A stretch of DNA of 64,000 bases from Candidatus Poribacteria bacterium (GCA_028824685.1 JAPPCZ010000109.1:80406-144405), one strand, 5' to 3'; positions 1-10,117 are shown, counted from the first letter of the stretch. Notes: a model not told the origin generated them from the letters alone. Translations and numbers: made by a program.

Positions 1-1774
1 CGATCACAAGGTCCAAGATGTTCACAACACCATCAAAGTTCAAATCCTCACGAGGCGTATTCACTATCCGTTCTAATTCTTCCCAAAACTCAACATTTGA
101 AGAGGTGCGATGCAGTATAGAAATCGCTTGTTCTATTTCAAGATGATGCTCAAAATAATACCGGATTGTCGGAAGCACGTCCAGTTGTTTATACCTCTTA
201 ATATATCCATTCAATAGCTCCAGTTCGTGTGCTTTATATCTGTCCCCCAAATATGCAAGGTTATGGCCATACGCAATGGACCACTGCGAAAATAAGAAAT
301 CATTTATCGGGTGGTTTCCTTCAGGCGGGATCGCATAAAAAGCGACATACGGAGCTGCCAACGCGTGAGTTGCTTCGCCAGAAAAAACAATACCTGGCAT
401 GGCTTCAATAAGTTCTTCATATAAAAGCATATTGCCTTGAATAGGTGTCAATCCATCAAGAGGCGCGTGATTTTCAATAAAAGTATTAACATCAAGATGG
501 ATAGCATCAATGTTATATGTCGATTGCAAGTTTTTCCATACTTGCACGTAATATTCTCTATAACTTGAACATGCTGGATTGATATAAGCGGGGCCTCCGA
601 GTTCCATCTCGTATCCTAATATATCTCCTCTGTGACTTCGATATAGACAGGGGTCCCATTCGGAATAACGCGGATGGGTTGGAGAAACAAACTGAAAGCC
701 TGTGTAGAGCATCACTCTAAACCCGTGTTGCTTCGCAGCAGACATAAAAATAGGAAGATCTTCTCTCACACGATGATCGGGTGCTACCCCCTCCCCACTC
801 CCCCAACCGCCGCGACAGAAAATTAATACGTTTTTCGGGTTGATCTGTTGTGCTAAGAAATCTAACATTCTAATGTAGTTACGATTCATTGAACAGTATA
901 TAACAACAAGTTTAATGTCTTTAACCCACGCAGGCTTAGGAGCGACACGTGATTCATTTCGCGCCATCATCCCTTGCCGATACCTTTTCGCGGGGACCTG
1001 CCAATCGCCCCTATATGTATTAAACCTCCAAATCGCGGAAGTAATCTGTTGATGATCTTCAAAAGGGAAAAAGTTATGCGTGTGAAAACCAATACCGAAG
1101 GTATTTGACTTTGGTGCTGGTCTATAATCCCATGCTTTAAATTGATCTGTTTCATCCTCACTCATCACAAAACATCCGCCCAATGTTCCTTGCACGATAG
1201 CAAGAGGGGCTCGCCACCAATGCGGATACGTCCAATACAAATGCTCCAAGTGTTGTTCATTCATTATTTCTCCGAAGCGCCCTGGCACAATCGAAGACAC
1301 CTGATCATAATCTAAATTTCCGACCCCCCATCCGATAGTGGAAATCCCTGTCTGATCAGAAAACCCCTCCTGTCTAATTATCAGATCTCCAGTGCGCACA
1401 TCAATGACCACCCACATAAGAAGTGTGCTCTGATTCCACCGAGCCGTCAGTTTCGCTTCTAAGGGTGCAATCTTTTCAACTTTCACGGAATCCGCACGAT
1501 CTATTTCCCACTCAGGTGCCAAGTAGTATTCTATTTCTGACTCCCGGGTCCCACGCATCCCTGAAAGTTTTTCATCTGTCCTCGCTGGACGTGTATAAGT
1601 TTCTTTGGTGAGTTTGTTATGCATGTGTATGATGATACCCTTGTAAAGCCTCACCTGATAGCGATCCGTCTCTGCAAAAATATCCCCCTGTTCGTCAACC
1701 ACAAGTGTATTAGAATAGCCATCACCGACAAAAACAAAAAGCAACACAACAATAGCAATTATTAACCTCTGCAT
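1..1774 (-). CDS. Secreted dockerin-containing glycoside-hydrolase-like protein, copy 1 (partial, runs off left edge)
   Basis: Not in ORF track because the stop lies outside the window. Translating from ATG at 1774 gives MQRLIIAIVVLLFVFVGDGYSNTLVVDEQGDIFAETDRYQVRLYKG..., collinear with the 1853..3730 ORF; the last codons at the edge read PREDLNFDGVVNILDLVI in the same frame. Confidence 0.8.
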   Translation of the reverse strand, partial: MQRLIIAIVVLLFVFVGDGYSNTLVVDEQGDIFAETDRYQVRLYKGIIIHMHNKLTKETYTRPARTDEKLSGMRGTRESEIEYYLAPEWEIDRADSVKVEKIAPLEAKLTARWNQSTLLMWVVIDVRTGDLIIRQEGFSDQTGISTIGWGVGNLDYDQVSSIVPGRFGEIMNEQHLEHLYWTYPHWWRAPLAIVQGTLGGCFVMSEDETDQFKAWDYRPAPKSNTFGIGFHTHNFFPFEDHQQITSAIWRFNTYRGDWQVPAKRYRQGMMARNESRVAPKPAWVKDIKLVVIYCSMNRNYIRMLDFLAQQINPKNVLIFCRGGWGSGEGVAPDHRVREDLPIFMSAAKQHGFRVMLYTGFQFVSPTHPRYSEWDPCLYRSHRGDILGYEMELGGPAYINPACSSYREYYVQVWKNLQSTYNIDAIHLDVNTFIENHAPLDGLTPIQGNMLLYEELIEAMPGIVFSGEATHALAAPYVAFYAIPPEGNHPINDFLFSQWSIAYGHNLAYLGDRYKAHELELLNGYIKRYKQLDVLPTIRYYFEHHLEIEQAISILHRTSSNVEFWEELERIVNTPREDLNFDGVVNILDLVI

Positions 1775-1852
1775 TTTAATACTTTCCTCTATTTAGTCTA
1801 TATTTTTTTGTTTGAAAACCATGTTAGCACTTCCTTAACAAGACATTCATCT

Positions 1853-3730
1853 TCAATTGAAAGCGTTAGCAACGATCACGAGATCCAAGATATTTACCAC
1901 GTCATCGCCGTTGAGATCGGGTCCGATGGGATCGCCAATAGCATTCGCAACGATCACCAGATCCAAGATGTTCACAACGCCATCAAAGTTTAGATCCTCC
2001 CGATAAGGGCTATTCACCATCCGTTCTAATTCTTCCCAAAACTCGACATTTGAATTGGTCCGATGCAGTATAGAAATCGCGTTTTGTATTTCAAAATGCT
2101 CGCTATAATGATACCGGATTGTCGGAATCACGTCCTGGTGCTTATACAGATTCGTATGTACATTCATTATTTTATTTTCTAATTCTATATATCGTGCCCC
2201 TTCTAAATATGTGAGAGGACCTCCAAAAGACTGCGTCCACTGCGAAAACAGGAAATCCGTGATTGGGTGTGTATAGTCGGGATCATCGCCACGCGAGTAA
2301 AACGGGGTGTATGGAGCTGTTATTTCGCTCACGCCTTCGCCACCAAACACAGCCTCTGGCATCGCTGCAATCAGCTCTTCATGTAAAAGCATATTGCCTT
2401 CAACAGACGTTAATCCATCAATCAGCTTCTGATTTGGGGTAAAGGTATTATAATCGAACATAAAGCCATCAATATTGTATGTCGATTGCAAGTTTTTCAA
2501 GACTTGCACCTTATATTCTCTATACCCTGAATATGCTGGATTGATAATGGCGGGGCCTCCCTGATCCAGCTGCCAGCCCATTATGCCTCCATTGCGTCGA
2601 TAGAGAAAAGCTTCCCATTCGGGGTAAAGTGGATGGTCTTGATCAACATACAGAAAGCCTGAGTAGAGCATCACTCTAAACCCGTGTCGCTTCGCAGCAG
2701 ACATAAAAATAGGAAGGTCTTTTCTCACACGATGATCGGGTGCTGCCACCTCCTCACCAGTCCCCCAACCGCCGCGACAGTAAAATAACACATTTTTCGG
2801 GTCGATCTGTTTCGCTATAAAATCGAACATTCTAAGAATGTGCTGGGGACGATGTTGTGAACAATACATAATAACGAGTTGAATATCTTTAACCCACGCA
2901 GGCGGAGGAACGACCCGCGCTGCATTTCGCTGTATCATGTCTTGACGATACTTTTCCGCGGGCACCTGCCAATCGCCGCTGTATGTATTCAATCGCCACG
3001 TTGTAGAGGTAAAGCGTTGGTAATATTCAGGATGATCTTCAGGAGGCAAGAAAGCTTCTGTTATAAATCCAACTTCAAAGGCATCCGGGTGACGTGTGTA
3101 ATTGAATTTGTCAAACCGATACGTTTCATCCGTGCTCATGACAGAACACCCTCCAGCATGCCCTTGTAGGAGAGCGAGTCGCGCTTGCCACCCTCGATCC
3201 GGACTATTGTAACTCAAATGTTGAGGAGAGTCAGCATTGATAAGTAGCCCCCCGTGAACCGGCAGAATGACAGAGACCTGATTGTGATCTAAATTCCCAA
3301 ACCCCCATCCGATAAGTTCGCTCCCCTTTGGATCAAATCCCTCCTGTTTGATGATTAAATCGCCAGTGAACGCGTCAATAGACACCCACATGATGAGTGT
3401 CTTCTGATGCCTCTCATGCCACACAGCCGTTAATTTCGCTGCTAAGGGTGCTACCTTTTTAACTTCAAGGAAGTCAGCACGTGCTATCCTTCTGTGATTG
3501 AATCCCACATGATGCAGCTCTTCTGTGGCTGTCTCTCTTCCTTGACGTGTATAAGTTTCTTGAGTGAGTTTGTTATGCACGTGTATGACGCTACCATTTC
3601 TAAACCGCACCTGATAGCGATCCGTCTCCGCAAAAATATCCCCCTGTTCGTCAACCACAAGTGTATTAGAATAGCCGTTACCGACAAAAACAAACAGCAA
3701 CACAACAATCGCAATTATCAACCTCTGCAT
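1853..3730 (-). CDS. Secreted glycoside-hydrolase-like (TIM-barrel type) protein with two C-terminal dockerin-like repeats, copy 2
   Basis: 625 aa; signal peptide; PKNVLFYCRGGWGTGEE and NIDGFMFDYNTF barrel-like segments; C-terminal DLNFDGVVNILDLVIVANAIGDP / DLNGDDVVNILDLVIVANAFN. Confidence 0.75.
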   Translation of the reverse strand: MQRLIIAIVVLLFVFVGNGYSNTLVVDEQGDIFAETDRYQVRFRNGSVIHVHNKLTQETYTRQGRETATEELHHVGFNHRRIARADFLEVKKVAPLAAKLTAVWHERHQKTLIMWVSIDAFTGDLIIKQEGFDPKGSELIGWGFGNLDHNQVSVILPVHGGLLINADSPQHLSYNSPDRGWQARLALLQGHAGGCSVMSTDETYRFDKFNYTRHPDAFEVGFITEAFLPPEDHPEYYQRFTSTTWRLNTYSGDWQVPAEKYRQDMIQRNAARVVPPPAWVKDIQLVIMYCSQHRPQHILRMFDFIAKQIDPKNVLFYCRGGWGTGEEVAAPDHRVRKDLPIFMSAAKRHGFRVMLYSGFLYVDQDHPLYPEWEAFLYRRNGGIMGWQLDQGGPAIINPAYSGYREYKVQVLKNLQSTYNIDGFMFDYNTFTPNQKLIDGLTSVEGNMLLHEELIAAMPEAVFGGEGVSEITAPYTPFYSRGDDPDYTHPITDFLFSQWTQSFGGPLTYLEGARYIELENKIMNVHTNLYKHQDVIPTIRYHYSEHFEIQNAISILHRTNSNVEFWEELERMVNSPYREDLNFDGVVNILDLVIVANAIGDPIGPDLNGDDVVNILDLVIVANAFN

Positions 3731-3779
3731 TTTAATACTTTCCTCTATTTAGTCTATATTTTTTTGTTTGAAAACCATG

Positions 3780-3917
3780 TTATAGTAAATTATGTAAATA
3801 AGTTTACATATATTTTGTAGGAGCGATCTCCGAATCGAGACAAACCTCACTGATAGTCGGGAATCGGAGTTCCCCCTACAGATCAGATATAAAGTTAATT
3901 ATGGAATCCACTATAGT
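3780..3917. repeat. MITE-like palindromic element
   Basis: Imperfect inverted repeat: TTATAGTAAATTATGTAAATAAGTTTACATAT-TTTTGTAGGAGCGATCTCCGAATCG ... CGGGAATCGGAGTTCCCCCTACAGATCAGATATAAAGTTAATTATGGAATCCACTATAGTA. Confidence 0.7.
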
Positions 3918-3982
3918 ACACTCTTGAAAAGTGAATAGTACTATTTCCATGAACACCTATAATCAGGCAATCGTTTTCTTTG

Positions 3983-5131
3983 CTACCCGTTACGGAACAC
4001 ATTCCCAATTGCCACCAATCGCGCAGCTTGTTCAGCAGTATCCGCTATCAGTTGCATCGCATCTTCAACAGCATCCTCAAGTGACATCGGTGCTTGCACA
4101 ATACCTAACATCGCATCAATACCAGCGTCATATACGGCATCGGCACCTTCACCAATACCACCTGCAATCGCAATCACAGGGATATTCTCCGCTTTTGCTA
4201 CCTTCGCAACACCAACAGGAGTCTTTCCAAACGCAGTCTGAAAATCCAATTGCCCCTCACCTGTGAAAACGAGAGAAGCACCTTTCATCCGTTCTTTAAG
4301 CCCAACAGTGTCAATCATAATATCAACACCGAGTTTTAATTCAGCGTTGAGAAACGCCATCAGTCCAGCACCTAAACCGCCAGCAGCCCCCGCACCAGGA
4401 ATGTCGTTAAAAGATTGTCCGAATGTCCGCATCAAAACTTTGTCAAAATGGACGAGATGGGAATCCAGCGTTTTAACAATCTCAGGAGTTGCGCCCTTCT
4501 GTGGACCATAAACGTGCGATGCACCTTCTGGACCAGTCAATGGATTATTGACATCACAAGCCACAACCGTTTCTGTTTCCGCAATTGCGGGATGTAGACC
4601 TGTTATATCTATTGATGTTAATTTGCCCAGACCACCACCGTCTCGTTCAATTGGGTTCCCATCCGCATTCAAGAATTTTATACCGAGTGCCTCAGCCATT
4701 CCAGCACCGCCATCGTTTGTCGCACTTCCACCGATACCGATGATTAAACGTCTGCACCCTGCCTCTAAAGCAGCACGGATAAGTTGTCCTGTGCCGTAGG
4801 TAGTCGTCAACAGTGGATTCCGCTTATCAGGTGGAACAAGCGTTAGACCAGAGGCAGATGCCATCTCAATAACGGCTGTTTCTCCATCTGCAAGTATACC
4901 AAATTTTGCGTTAACCTCATTTCCAAGAGGGGCAAGCACTCGTTGCGTTTGAATATGTCCACCAGTGGCATCAACAAGGGATTGCACAGTGCCTTCACCG
5001 CCATCTGCCATCGGAATTTTCTCTATCACTGCATCTGGAAAAACACGACGAAGACCTTTCTCAATAGCGTTCGCTGCTTCCAGTGCTGTAACGCTTCCCT
5101 TGAACGAATCCGGCGCAACTACGATTTTCAT
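3983..5131 (-). CDS. Glycerate kinase (type 1 family)
   Basis: MKIVVAPDSFKGSVTALEAANAIEKGLRRVFPDAVIEKIPMADGGEGTV and IGGSATNDGGAGMAEALG motifs. Start moved to the internal ATG at 5131 from the track start 5212. Confidence 0.93.
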   Translation of the reverse strand: MKIVVAPDSFKGSVTALEAANAIEKGLRRVFPDAVIEKIPMADGGEGTVQSLVDATGGHIQTQRVLAPLGNEVNAKFGILADGETAVIEMASASGLTLVPPDKRNPLLTTTYGTGQLIRAALEAGCRRLIIGIGGSATNDGGAGMAEALGIKFLNADGNPIERDGGGLGKLTSIDITGLHPAIAETETVVACDVNNPLTGPEGASHVYGPQKGATPEIVKTLDSHLVHFDKVLMRTFGQSFNDIPGAGAAGGLGAGLMAFLNAELKLGVDIMIDTVGLKERMKGASLVFTGEGQLDFQTAFGKTPVGVAKVAKAENIPVIAIAGGIGEGADAVYDAGIDAMLGIVQAPMSLEDAVEDAMQLIADTAEQAARLVAIGNVFRNG

Positions 5132-5180
5132 AATATGGAGTTTAGCACACGCATTCCATTTTGTCAAGATTAGGAAAATC

Positions 5181-5460
5181 TCAGCGAAACCTATAACTGT
5201 CAACTTAAGCATTTTTTTGAGAATGAAATATGTTCTTCAGTCCCGTCGGGACGCTATGTTTATAGAAAAATGTATTATTTTTCTTTTTAGCTCCGTAGGA
5301 GCGACATAAGACTATAAACATTTCGCCCCGCTGGGGCTTATATTTGGGAGGGTTTCACGCTTCTACAAACATTTCGCCCCGCTGGGGCTATACATTTTAT
5401 AAATAGGTGTATTTGTTTAAGTTGACAGTTATGGGTAGAACGCAGCGAAATTCAACAAAT
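5181..5460. repeat. Composite intergenic repeat block
   Basis: Half-palindrome GCGAAACCTATAACTGTCAACTTAAG at left and GTTTAAGTTGACAGTTATGGGTAGAACGCAGCGAAA at right flank TCCCGTCGGGA, GCTCCGTAGGAGC and two copies of CATTTCGCCCCGCTGGGGCT. Confidence 0.75.
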
Positions 5461-5598
5461 CCGAGATAGTCCGCTATTCAGAAATTCTAAATATTTATAC
5501 GTGCCTATTATCTTAGAAAGATAGACTATAGTCAGAAAAACGGTGATGTGTTATACTTTGCTAACTGTATTTTGCTTCATATTATAAATAGGTGACAC

Positions 5599-6366
5599 AT
5601 GAGTTGGCAATTAGAAACATCAGTCTCTGATGAACAAGTGAAATTTTACAAGGAAAATGGGTATCTCACTTATGGGCGTATCTTTACAGAATCGGAGTTG
5701 GACGAACTTCGCGATTATGTGGATGCAATGATTGAGAACTTGCCAGAAGGTAGACGACCAGAACAAATGGATGTTCCACATTTTGAGCACCCATATCTGT
5801 TCAAATATCTCACGCATCCACGCGTATTGAAAGTTATTGAAAGGTTTATCGGACCAGATATTGTGCTCTGGTCAAGTCATTTTATCAGTAAACGCGAGAA
5901 CGATGGTATGGCAGTGCCGTGGCATCAGGACGGTGTCTATTGGGGTGAATCTCTTGAACCGATGAACGTTATTACGATGTGGTTGGCAGTTGATGAATCG
6001 AAGGTTGAAAACGGATGTATGCGTGTGATTCCCGGAAGTCACAATTTGCGCGATCGTCGTTATGAAAAGGTAAATCGTGACAATAATCTCTTTGGCAGCG
6101 AAGTTGTTGAGGAAGATTTAAACGAATCAAAGGCAGTAAATTTGGAACTGGAGGTGGGTGAGTGCCATTTTCACGATGCATGGACAATCCATAATTCTAG
6201 TCCGAACATTTCCCAAAAACGGAGATGCGGTTACACAATGCGCTACATGCCAGCAGATGTTCGTTATCCCGGCGCGGAGTGGCGTCGGACACATAAAATC
6301 TATCTGTTACAGGGTGAAGATAGGACAGACGGCTTTAACACCTATGCCCCTGTACCGGAATTTTAA
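5599..6366 (+). CDS. Phytanoyl-CoA dioxygenase family protein (PhyH)
   Basis: VPWHQDGVYWG with ENGCMRVIPGSHN and HDAWTIHNSSPNISQKRRCGYTMRYMP, typical of the Fe(II)/2OG PhyH family. Confidence 0.92.
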   Translation: MSWQLETSVSDEQVKFYKENGYLTYGRIFTESELDELRDYVDAMIENLPEGRRPEQMDVPHFEHPYLFKYLTHPRVLKVIERFIGPDIVLWSSHFISKRENDGMAVPWHQDGVYWGESLEPMNVITMWLAVDESKVENGCMRVIPGSHNLRDRRYEKVNRDNNLFGSEVVEEDLNESKAVNLELEVGECHFHDAWTIHNSSPNISQKRRCGYTMRYMPADVRYPGAEWRRTHKIYLLQGEDRTDGFNTYAPVPEF

Positions 6367-6387
6367 TGTTTTTAGAAAGGAAAACTT

Positions 6388-7245
6388 ATGTATCCTTATT
6401 TTGATGTACACTGCCACATCGGCATGACGGTATCACGCGCACCAGTTATTGGACAGAGTGTTGGACGATGTCTTGCACGGATGGCATCCGCAAATGTTAT
6501 TGGCGCAATTCCGTGTCCAACAGCGGGTGGTCCACAAGCACACGGCGTATTGGATACACAGGCACAAAACGAGGTGATCTCGAATGCTTGTCGGAAGTAT
6601 CCCGAACGCTTCCCTATCGGACTTGGGGTTGTGGAAGTGCGACATGAGCAAGCAGGTGTAGACGAACTTGATAGAGCAATGTGTGACGATGATTTAGTCG
6701 GATTTGTGTGTCATCCTGCATTGTCCGGACATTCACTTGGTGGTGAATTATACGCGTTCCTTGAAGTTGTAGCAATGCACAACGGATTATGTCTGTTACA
6801 TCAAGCAGGTTCAACTTCAAATATCGCGGCGTATGCTAAACGGTTTCCGACAATAACGTTCATTATCGGGCATGTCTCAATGACCAAAGGAGGGCATCTT
6901 GATGCGATTGCACACTGCGGAAAACATGACAATATCTGGTTTGATGTCGCGCAAAAGCCTGCTGGAGATGAAAGTTGGGACTTAGTACACCTTGTCAATA
7001 ATCTCGGCAACGATAGAATAATGTTCGGCAGCGATCTACCATATTACGATTTTCGTCTTGTTCAAGCGCAGATTGAAGCTGCAGACCTTGATGATGAAAC
7101 GAAGGAACGGATTGCATATCAGAATGCAGTGCGATTGGTGCAACAGTTCCAACCAGACTGGCTACCAACATTAACCCCAATAACACCCCCGCAGATTTAC
7201 TCTGAGGTTGAAATGTGGGATGCAAATGGTGCGCGGTTAAAGTAG
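6388..7245 (+). CDS. Amidohydrolase-family (metal-dependent) hydrolase
   Basis: N-terminal FDVHCHIG; IGHVSMTKGGHLDAIA; RIMFGSDLPYYD; typical amidohydrolase_2 pattern. Confidence 0.85.
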   Translation: MYPYFDVHCHIGMTVSRAPVIGQSVGRCLARMASANVIGAIPCPTAGGPQAHGVLDTQAQNEVISNACRKYPERFPIGLGVVEVRHEQAGVDELDRAMCDDDLVGFVCHPALSGHSLGGELYAFLEVVAMHNGLCLLHQAGSTSNIAAYAKRFPTITFIIGHVSMTKGGHLDAIAHCGKHDNIWFDVAQKPAGDESWDLVHLVNNLGNDRIMFGSDLPYYDFRLVQAQIEAADLDDETKERIAYQNAVRLVQQFQPDWLPTLTPITPPQIYSEVEMWDANGARLK

Positions 7246-7261
7246 ATAGGATAATATAGAA

Positions 7262-8122
7262 CTATTTAACTATCTCAACTGCACGTATCCGATGGCGGAG
7301 AACGAGGATACATGCGGCAGTTAGGGCAGCTAACAAGAGGAGTGTCAGAGACCAGTGTATGTTGTAACTACTCTCCAAACCGAAAAGGGCATTTCCAAGA
7401 CGATCAAAGTTTGCCCAAACAGAGACTAAAGCGACTGTACTTGTTGAAAGAACTTCCTTAAGGATGAGGTGGAGGACAGGCAATCCAAACCAAACAGCAC
7501 AGAAACCGATTGTCGCATAGCGGGAATTTGTAGTCAATGATGAGAACACCAACATCAATAGACTTGTGATAGTGATGATTATCACCGAATAGACAATGAT
7601 GGACAGAGGTAACCAGTAATTTTCTTTTAGAAAAGGTGTATCGGTTAACAATACATGCTCAAGAAACAGTAATAGTCCAGGAACCAACGTCATGCAGGCA
7701 AGTAAAGTCGCAATCACGATAAATTTCCCGATAAGGTAATCTACCCATGAAATCGGTTTAGACAAGTAGAGCGAAAGCGCGTTGTGCTTTAGGTCATTTG
7801 CAATTAACCCCGCCCCTCCAAAAATAACTATCAGCGCAATAAAAAATGCAGATTGAACCGTGTTAATTCTGAACAGAAACCCTTGGAAAAAACCGCGATC
7901 AATATCCAATTCAGTAGGCACACCCGGCAGGATATTGTAAATATAAATAAATATCCCATAGGACAGAATATAGATTAATGGTGGAATCGCAACAATTAAT
8001 CGCACAATTTTGCGCTGGGTGAGCAGCTTCAGTTCTGCTTTCGCAATAACCCACCACCGTGTGTGATTGCGAGGTTTCAGTGTGCCTTCCCAATGTCTGT
8101 AGTCTTGTGTGTGAATAGGCAT
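7262..8122 (-). CDS. ABC-2 type transporter permease-like membrane protein
   Basis: Several hydrophobic segments; GGAGLIANDLKHNALSLYLSKPISWVDYLIGKF is typical of ABC-2 permeases. Confidence 0.8.
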   Translation of the reverse strand: MPIHTQDYRHWEGTLKPRNHTRWWVIAKAELKLLTQRKIVRLIVAIPPLIYILSYGIFIYIYNILPGVPTELDIDRGFFQGFLFRINTVQSAFFIALIVIFGGAGLIANDLKHNALSLYLSKPISWVDYLIGKFIVIATLLACMTLVPGLLLFLEHVLLTDTPFLKENYWLPLSIIVYSVIIITITSLLMLVFSSLTTNSRYATIGFCAVWFGLPVLHLILKEVLSTSTVALVSVWANFDRLGNALFGLESSYNIHWSLTLLLLAALTAACILVLRHRIRAVEIVK

Positions 8123-8124
8123 CG

Positions 8125-8679
8125 TTATCTCTTATAAATAGCGGTTTTTTCTATAGTATCCGTAAAGGGGCCTTGCCTTTCAGTTTTGACTTCAACAGTA
8201 ATAATACCTTCGTGTGTATCGCGTTCGGGATCATCTTCAATGAATCTGCGCGGAATTTCTGCACTCAGGAGTCTATCAAGACTATTCGGTTCCTGTCCCC
8301 ATCGCACATCAAATAGCCTGTTGTCATAGACCTTTCGGTGTTTTTTACCGTCGCGCATGGAGTAAACTTGTACGTTGGTGGTAAAATCAGCTTCTGAAAT
8401 AGTGCTAACGCCGACACTTGGACTGAGAATGCTCTGGTTCCATATTAGTGGGATGCCGTTTCTATCAACCAGATAAATTTTGATATCTAAGCGATCTACA
8501 CGCGGATAGGATATGATCTGAATGCCCTCAAAATTTTGGATTTCTCCGCTTCCGCATGAAAGTAAAGCAATTACACAGATGCATATAACTATGATTCTTT
8601 GTAATTGCGATTTTATGCGAAACACGCTGATCTCTCCTTTTATGTAGGACTCTATACCATAGAAGTTTACATCATTCAT
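8125..8679 (-). CDS. Putative lipoprotein
   Basis: VICICVIALLSCGSGE lipobox-like segment; immediately upstream of the permease (3 bp gap). Confidence 0.55.
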   Translation of the reverse strand: MNDVNFYGIESYIKGEISVFRIKSQLQRIIVICICVIALLSCGSGEIQNFEGIQIISYPRVDRLDIKIYLVDRNGIPLIWNQSILSPSVGVSTISEADFTTNVQVYSMRDGKKHRKVYDNRLFDVRWGQEPNSLDRLLSAEIPRRFIEDDPERDTHEGIITVEVKTERQGPFTDTIEKTAIYKR

Positions 8680-8790
8680 TATACTCTTTTTAGAGTATGA
8701 GTGTCAATTTTAAATATCCATAGGCGCGAATTTAGTGGGTATAATGTCCGTTTAACGCTGAAAGATAAGGTTTTCAATTCAAATTTCTTC

Positions 8791-8834
8791 TGTAGGAGCG
8801 ACCTCCCGGTCGCGACCGGGAGGTCGCTCCTACA
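8791..8834. repeat. 44-bp perfect palindrome
   Basis: TGTAGGAGCGACCTCCCGGTCG / CGACCGGGAGGTCGCTCCTACA, perfect reverse complements with no loop. Confidence 0.9.
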
Positions 8835-9018
8835 GAATGTCCGAGGCGCAATGAATTGAGCTTGGTGAATGTGCGTATGACATTCACATTAAACGCATGT
8901 AACCTATAAAGAACTGTAAAAGTAATTTTTGATTTCACTATAATATTACCACCATCTGAAATGCAAAAGGGTGGTCATAGATACCACCCTCAGTATACAG
9001 AAAAGTGCCATTCAGTTT

Positions 9019-10023
9019 TTAGCGATCATCGGTAGGCGGCAGGTTTTCATTGACTGGTTTGCGTGGAACGAAAATTACCCGTGTTTCAACCTTAGGTATA
9101 ACTTTTCTCGGCACGACATGTATTACATCGTTGTTCCTATCAGGAGGATCAATCCCTGCGGGAGTCCGAATTATCGTCTTGTGGAGCCAACTTTTTTTCC
9201 AACTTGTTTTAAGGGTGCCGTCTGAAATGGCTGATAACTGCTCATCCTGTGTCTTTGTCGGATCATTGAGAAGTTCAAAATCAATCTGACGAGACATTCT
9301 GGAATTGCCAGGAAAAACGAATCCAGTTGGGGGATTGTGCAGTTTGGAAGATAACTGGTCTTTTACTTTATCACTTACGTTGCTCATTCTGTCAATGACC
9401 CTTGTAGTTTCAGTATCGGTCTCATCCGGTATAGAACCGTAAGTTAACCGAATTTGCCATTTTTTTAGATTGATGCGACTTTTAGTTGTATTGTAGAGAT
9501 TAATCCAGATAGTATCGCTCGATGCTCTGACTACGTTCCTAACAACGACTTTGTTTTTATTCAATTCTTTAAGCAATTCTTTTCGTACTTCAGCACCATC
9601 TATAGCCTTTGGTAGATCGTTAAATTCAACCTTTACCTCTACATCTGTAGTTCCTGTTGTCCTTACTACGCTGCCCGTAGTCTTCGTTGTGATATCCCTG
9701 ATAACGAGTGCCTTGGAGTGAAGGGTAGAATCTGCGGGTTTAAGCAACTCAATCGTTACACCCTTAGCAGGGTCCGCGACATTATCTATCATTCCAATAG
9801 ATAAAGAATTGGCAAGTTTTTTGATTTCATTAGTGGTTAGACCTAAATGCTTGGAGAGATCTAACGTTAACGTTTTACCACCATCAATATGTGTCAGTGA
9901 AATGTCTTTTGTGATTGAAGTTTCATTAGATTTTTGTTGTGCGAAACTTGTTGTGGGAATGCACAAACCTACTATCAACAGAGCAATGAAACCGATTATT
10001 GGAAACGTGGCTTTGGCTTTCAT
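9019..10023 (-). CDS. Secreted hypothetical protein
   Basis: Signal peptide MKAKATFPIIGFIALLIVGLCIPTTSFAQ; AAGGAG RBS upstream of the ATG at 10023; SDTIWINLYNTTKSRINLKKWQIRLTYG vaguely resembles a lamin-tail fold. Confidence 0.65.
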   Translation of the reverse strand: MKAKATFPIIGFIALLIVGLCIPTTSFAQQKSNETSITKDISLTHIDGGKTLTLDLSKHLGLTTNEIKKLANSLSIGMIDNVADPAKGVTIELLKPADSTLHSKALVIRDITTKTTGSVVRTTGTTDVEVKVEFNDLPKAIDGAEVRKELLKELNKNKVVVRNVVRASSDTIWINLYNTTKSRINLKKWQIRLTYGSIPDETDTETTRVIDRMSNVSDKVKDQLSSKLHNPPTGFVFPGNSRMSRQIDFELLNDPTKTQDEQLSAISDGTLKTSWKKSWLHKTIIRTPAGIDPPDRNNDVIHVVPRKVIPKVETRVIFVPRKPVNENLPPTDDR

Positions 10024-10117
10024 GATACACATTCTCCTTCAAATATAACATCTCTATGTTAACATATTATACACGGTAAAATGTTTTTCGACAACAAGAA
10101 TTAAGCATCGTACAAAA

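Noticed and set aside
229-1161. Small track ORFs 229..411 (+) and 967..1161 (-)
   Set aside because: Both lie in other frames of the intact copy-1 hydrolase gene (1..1774, minus).
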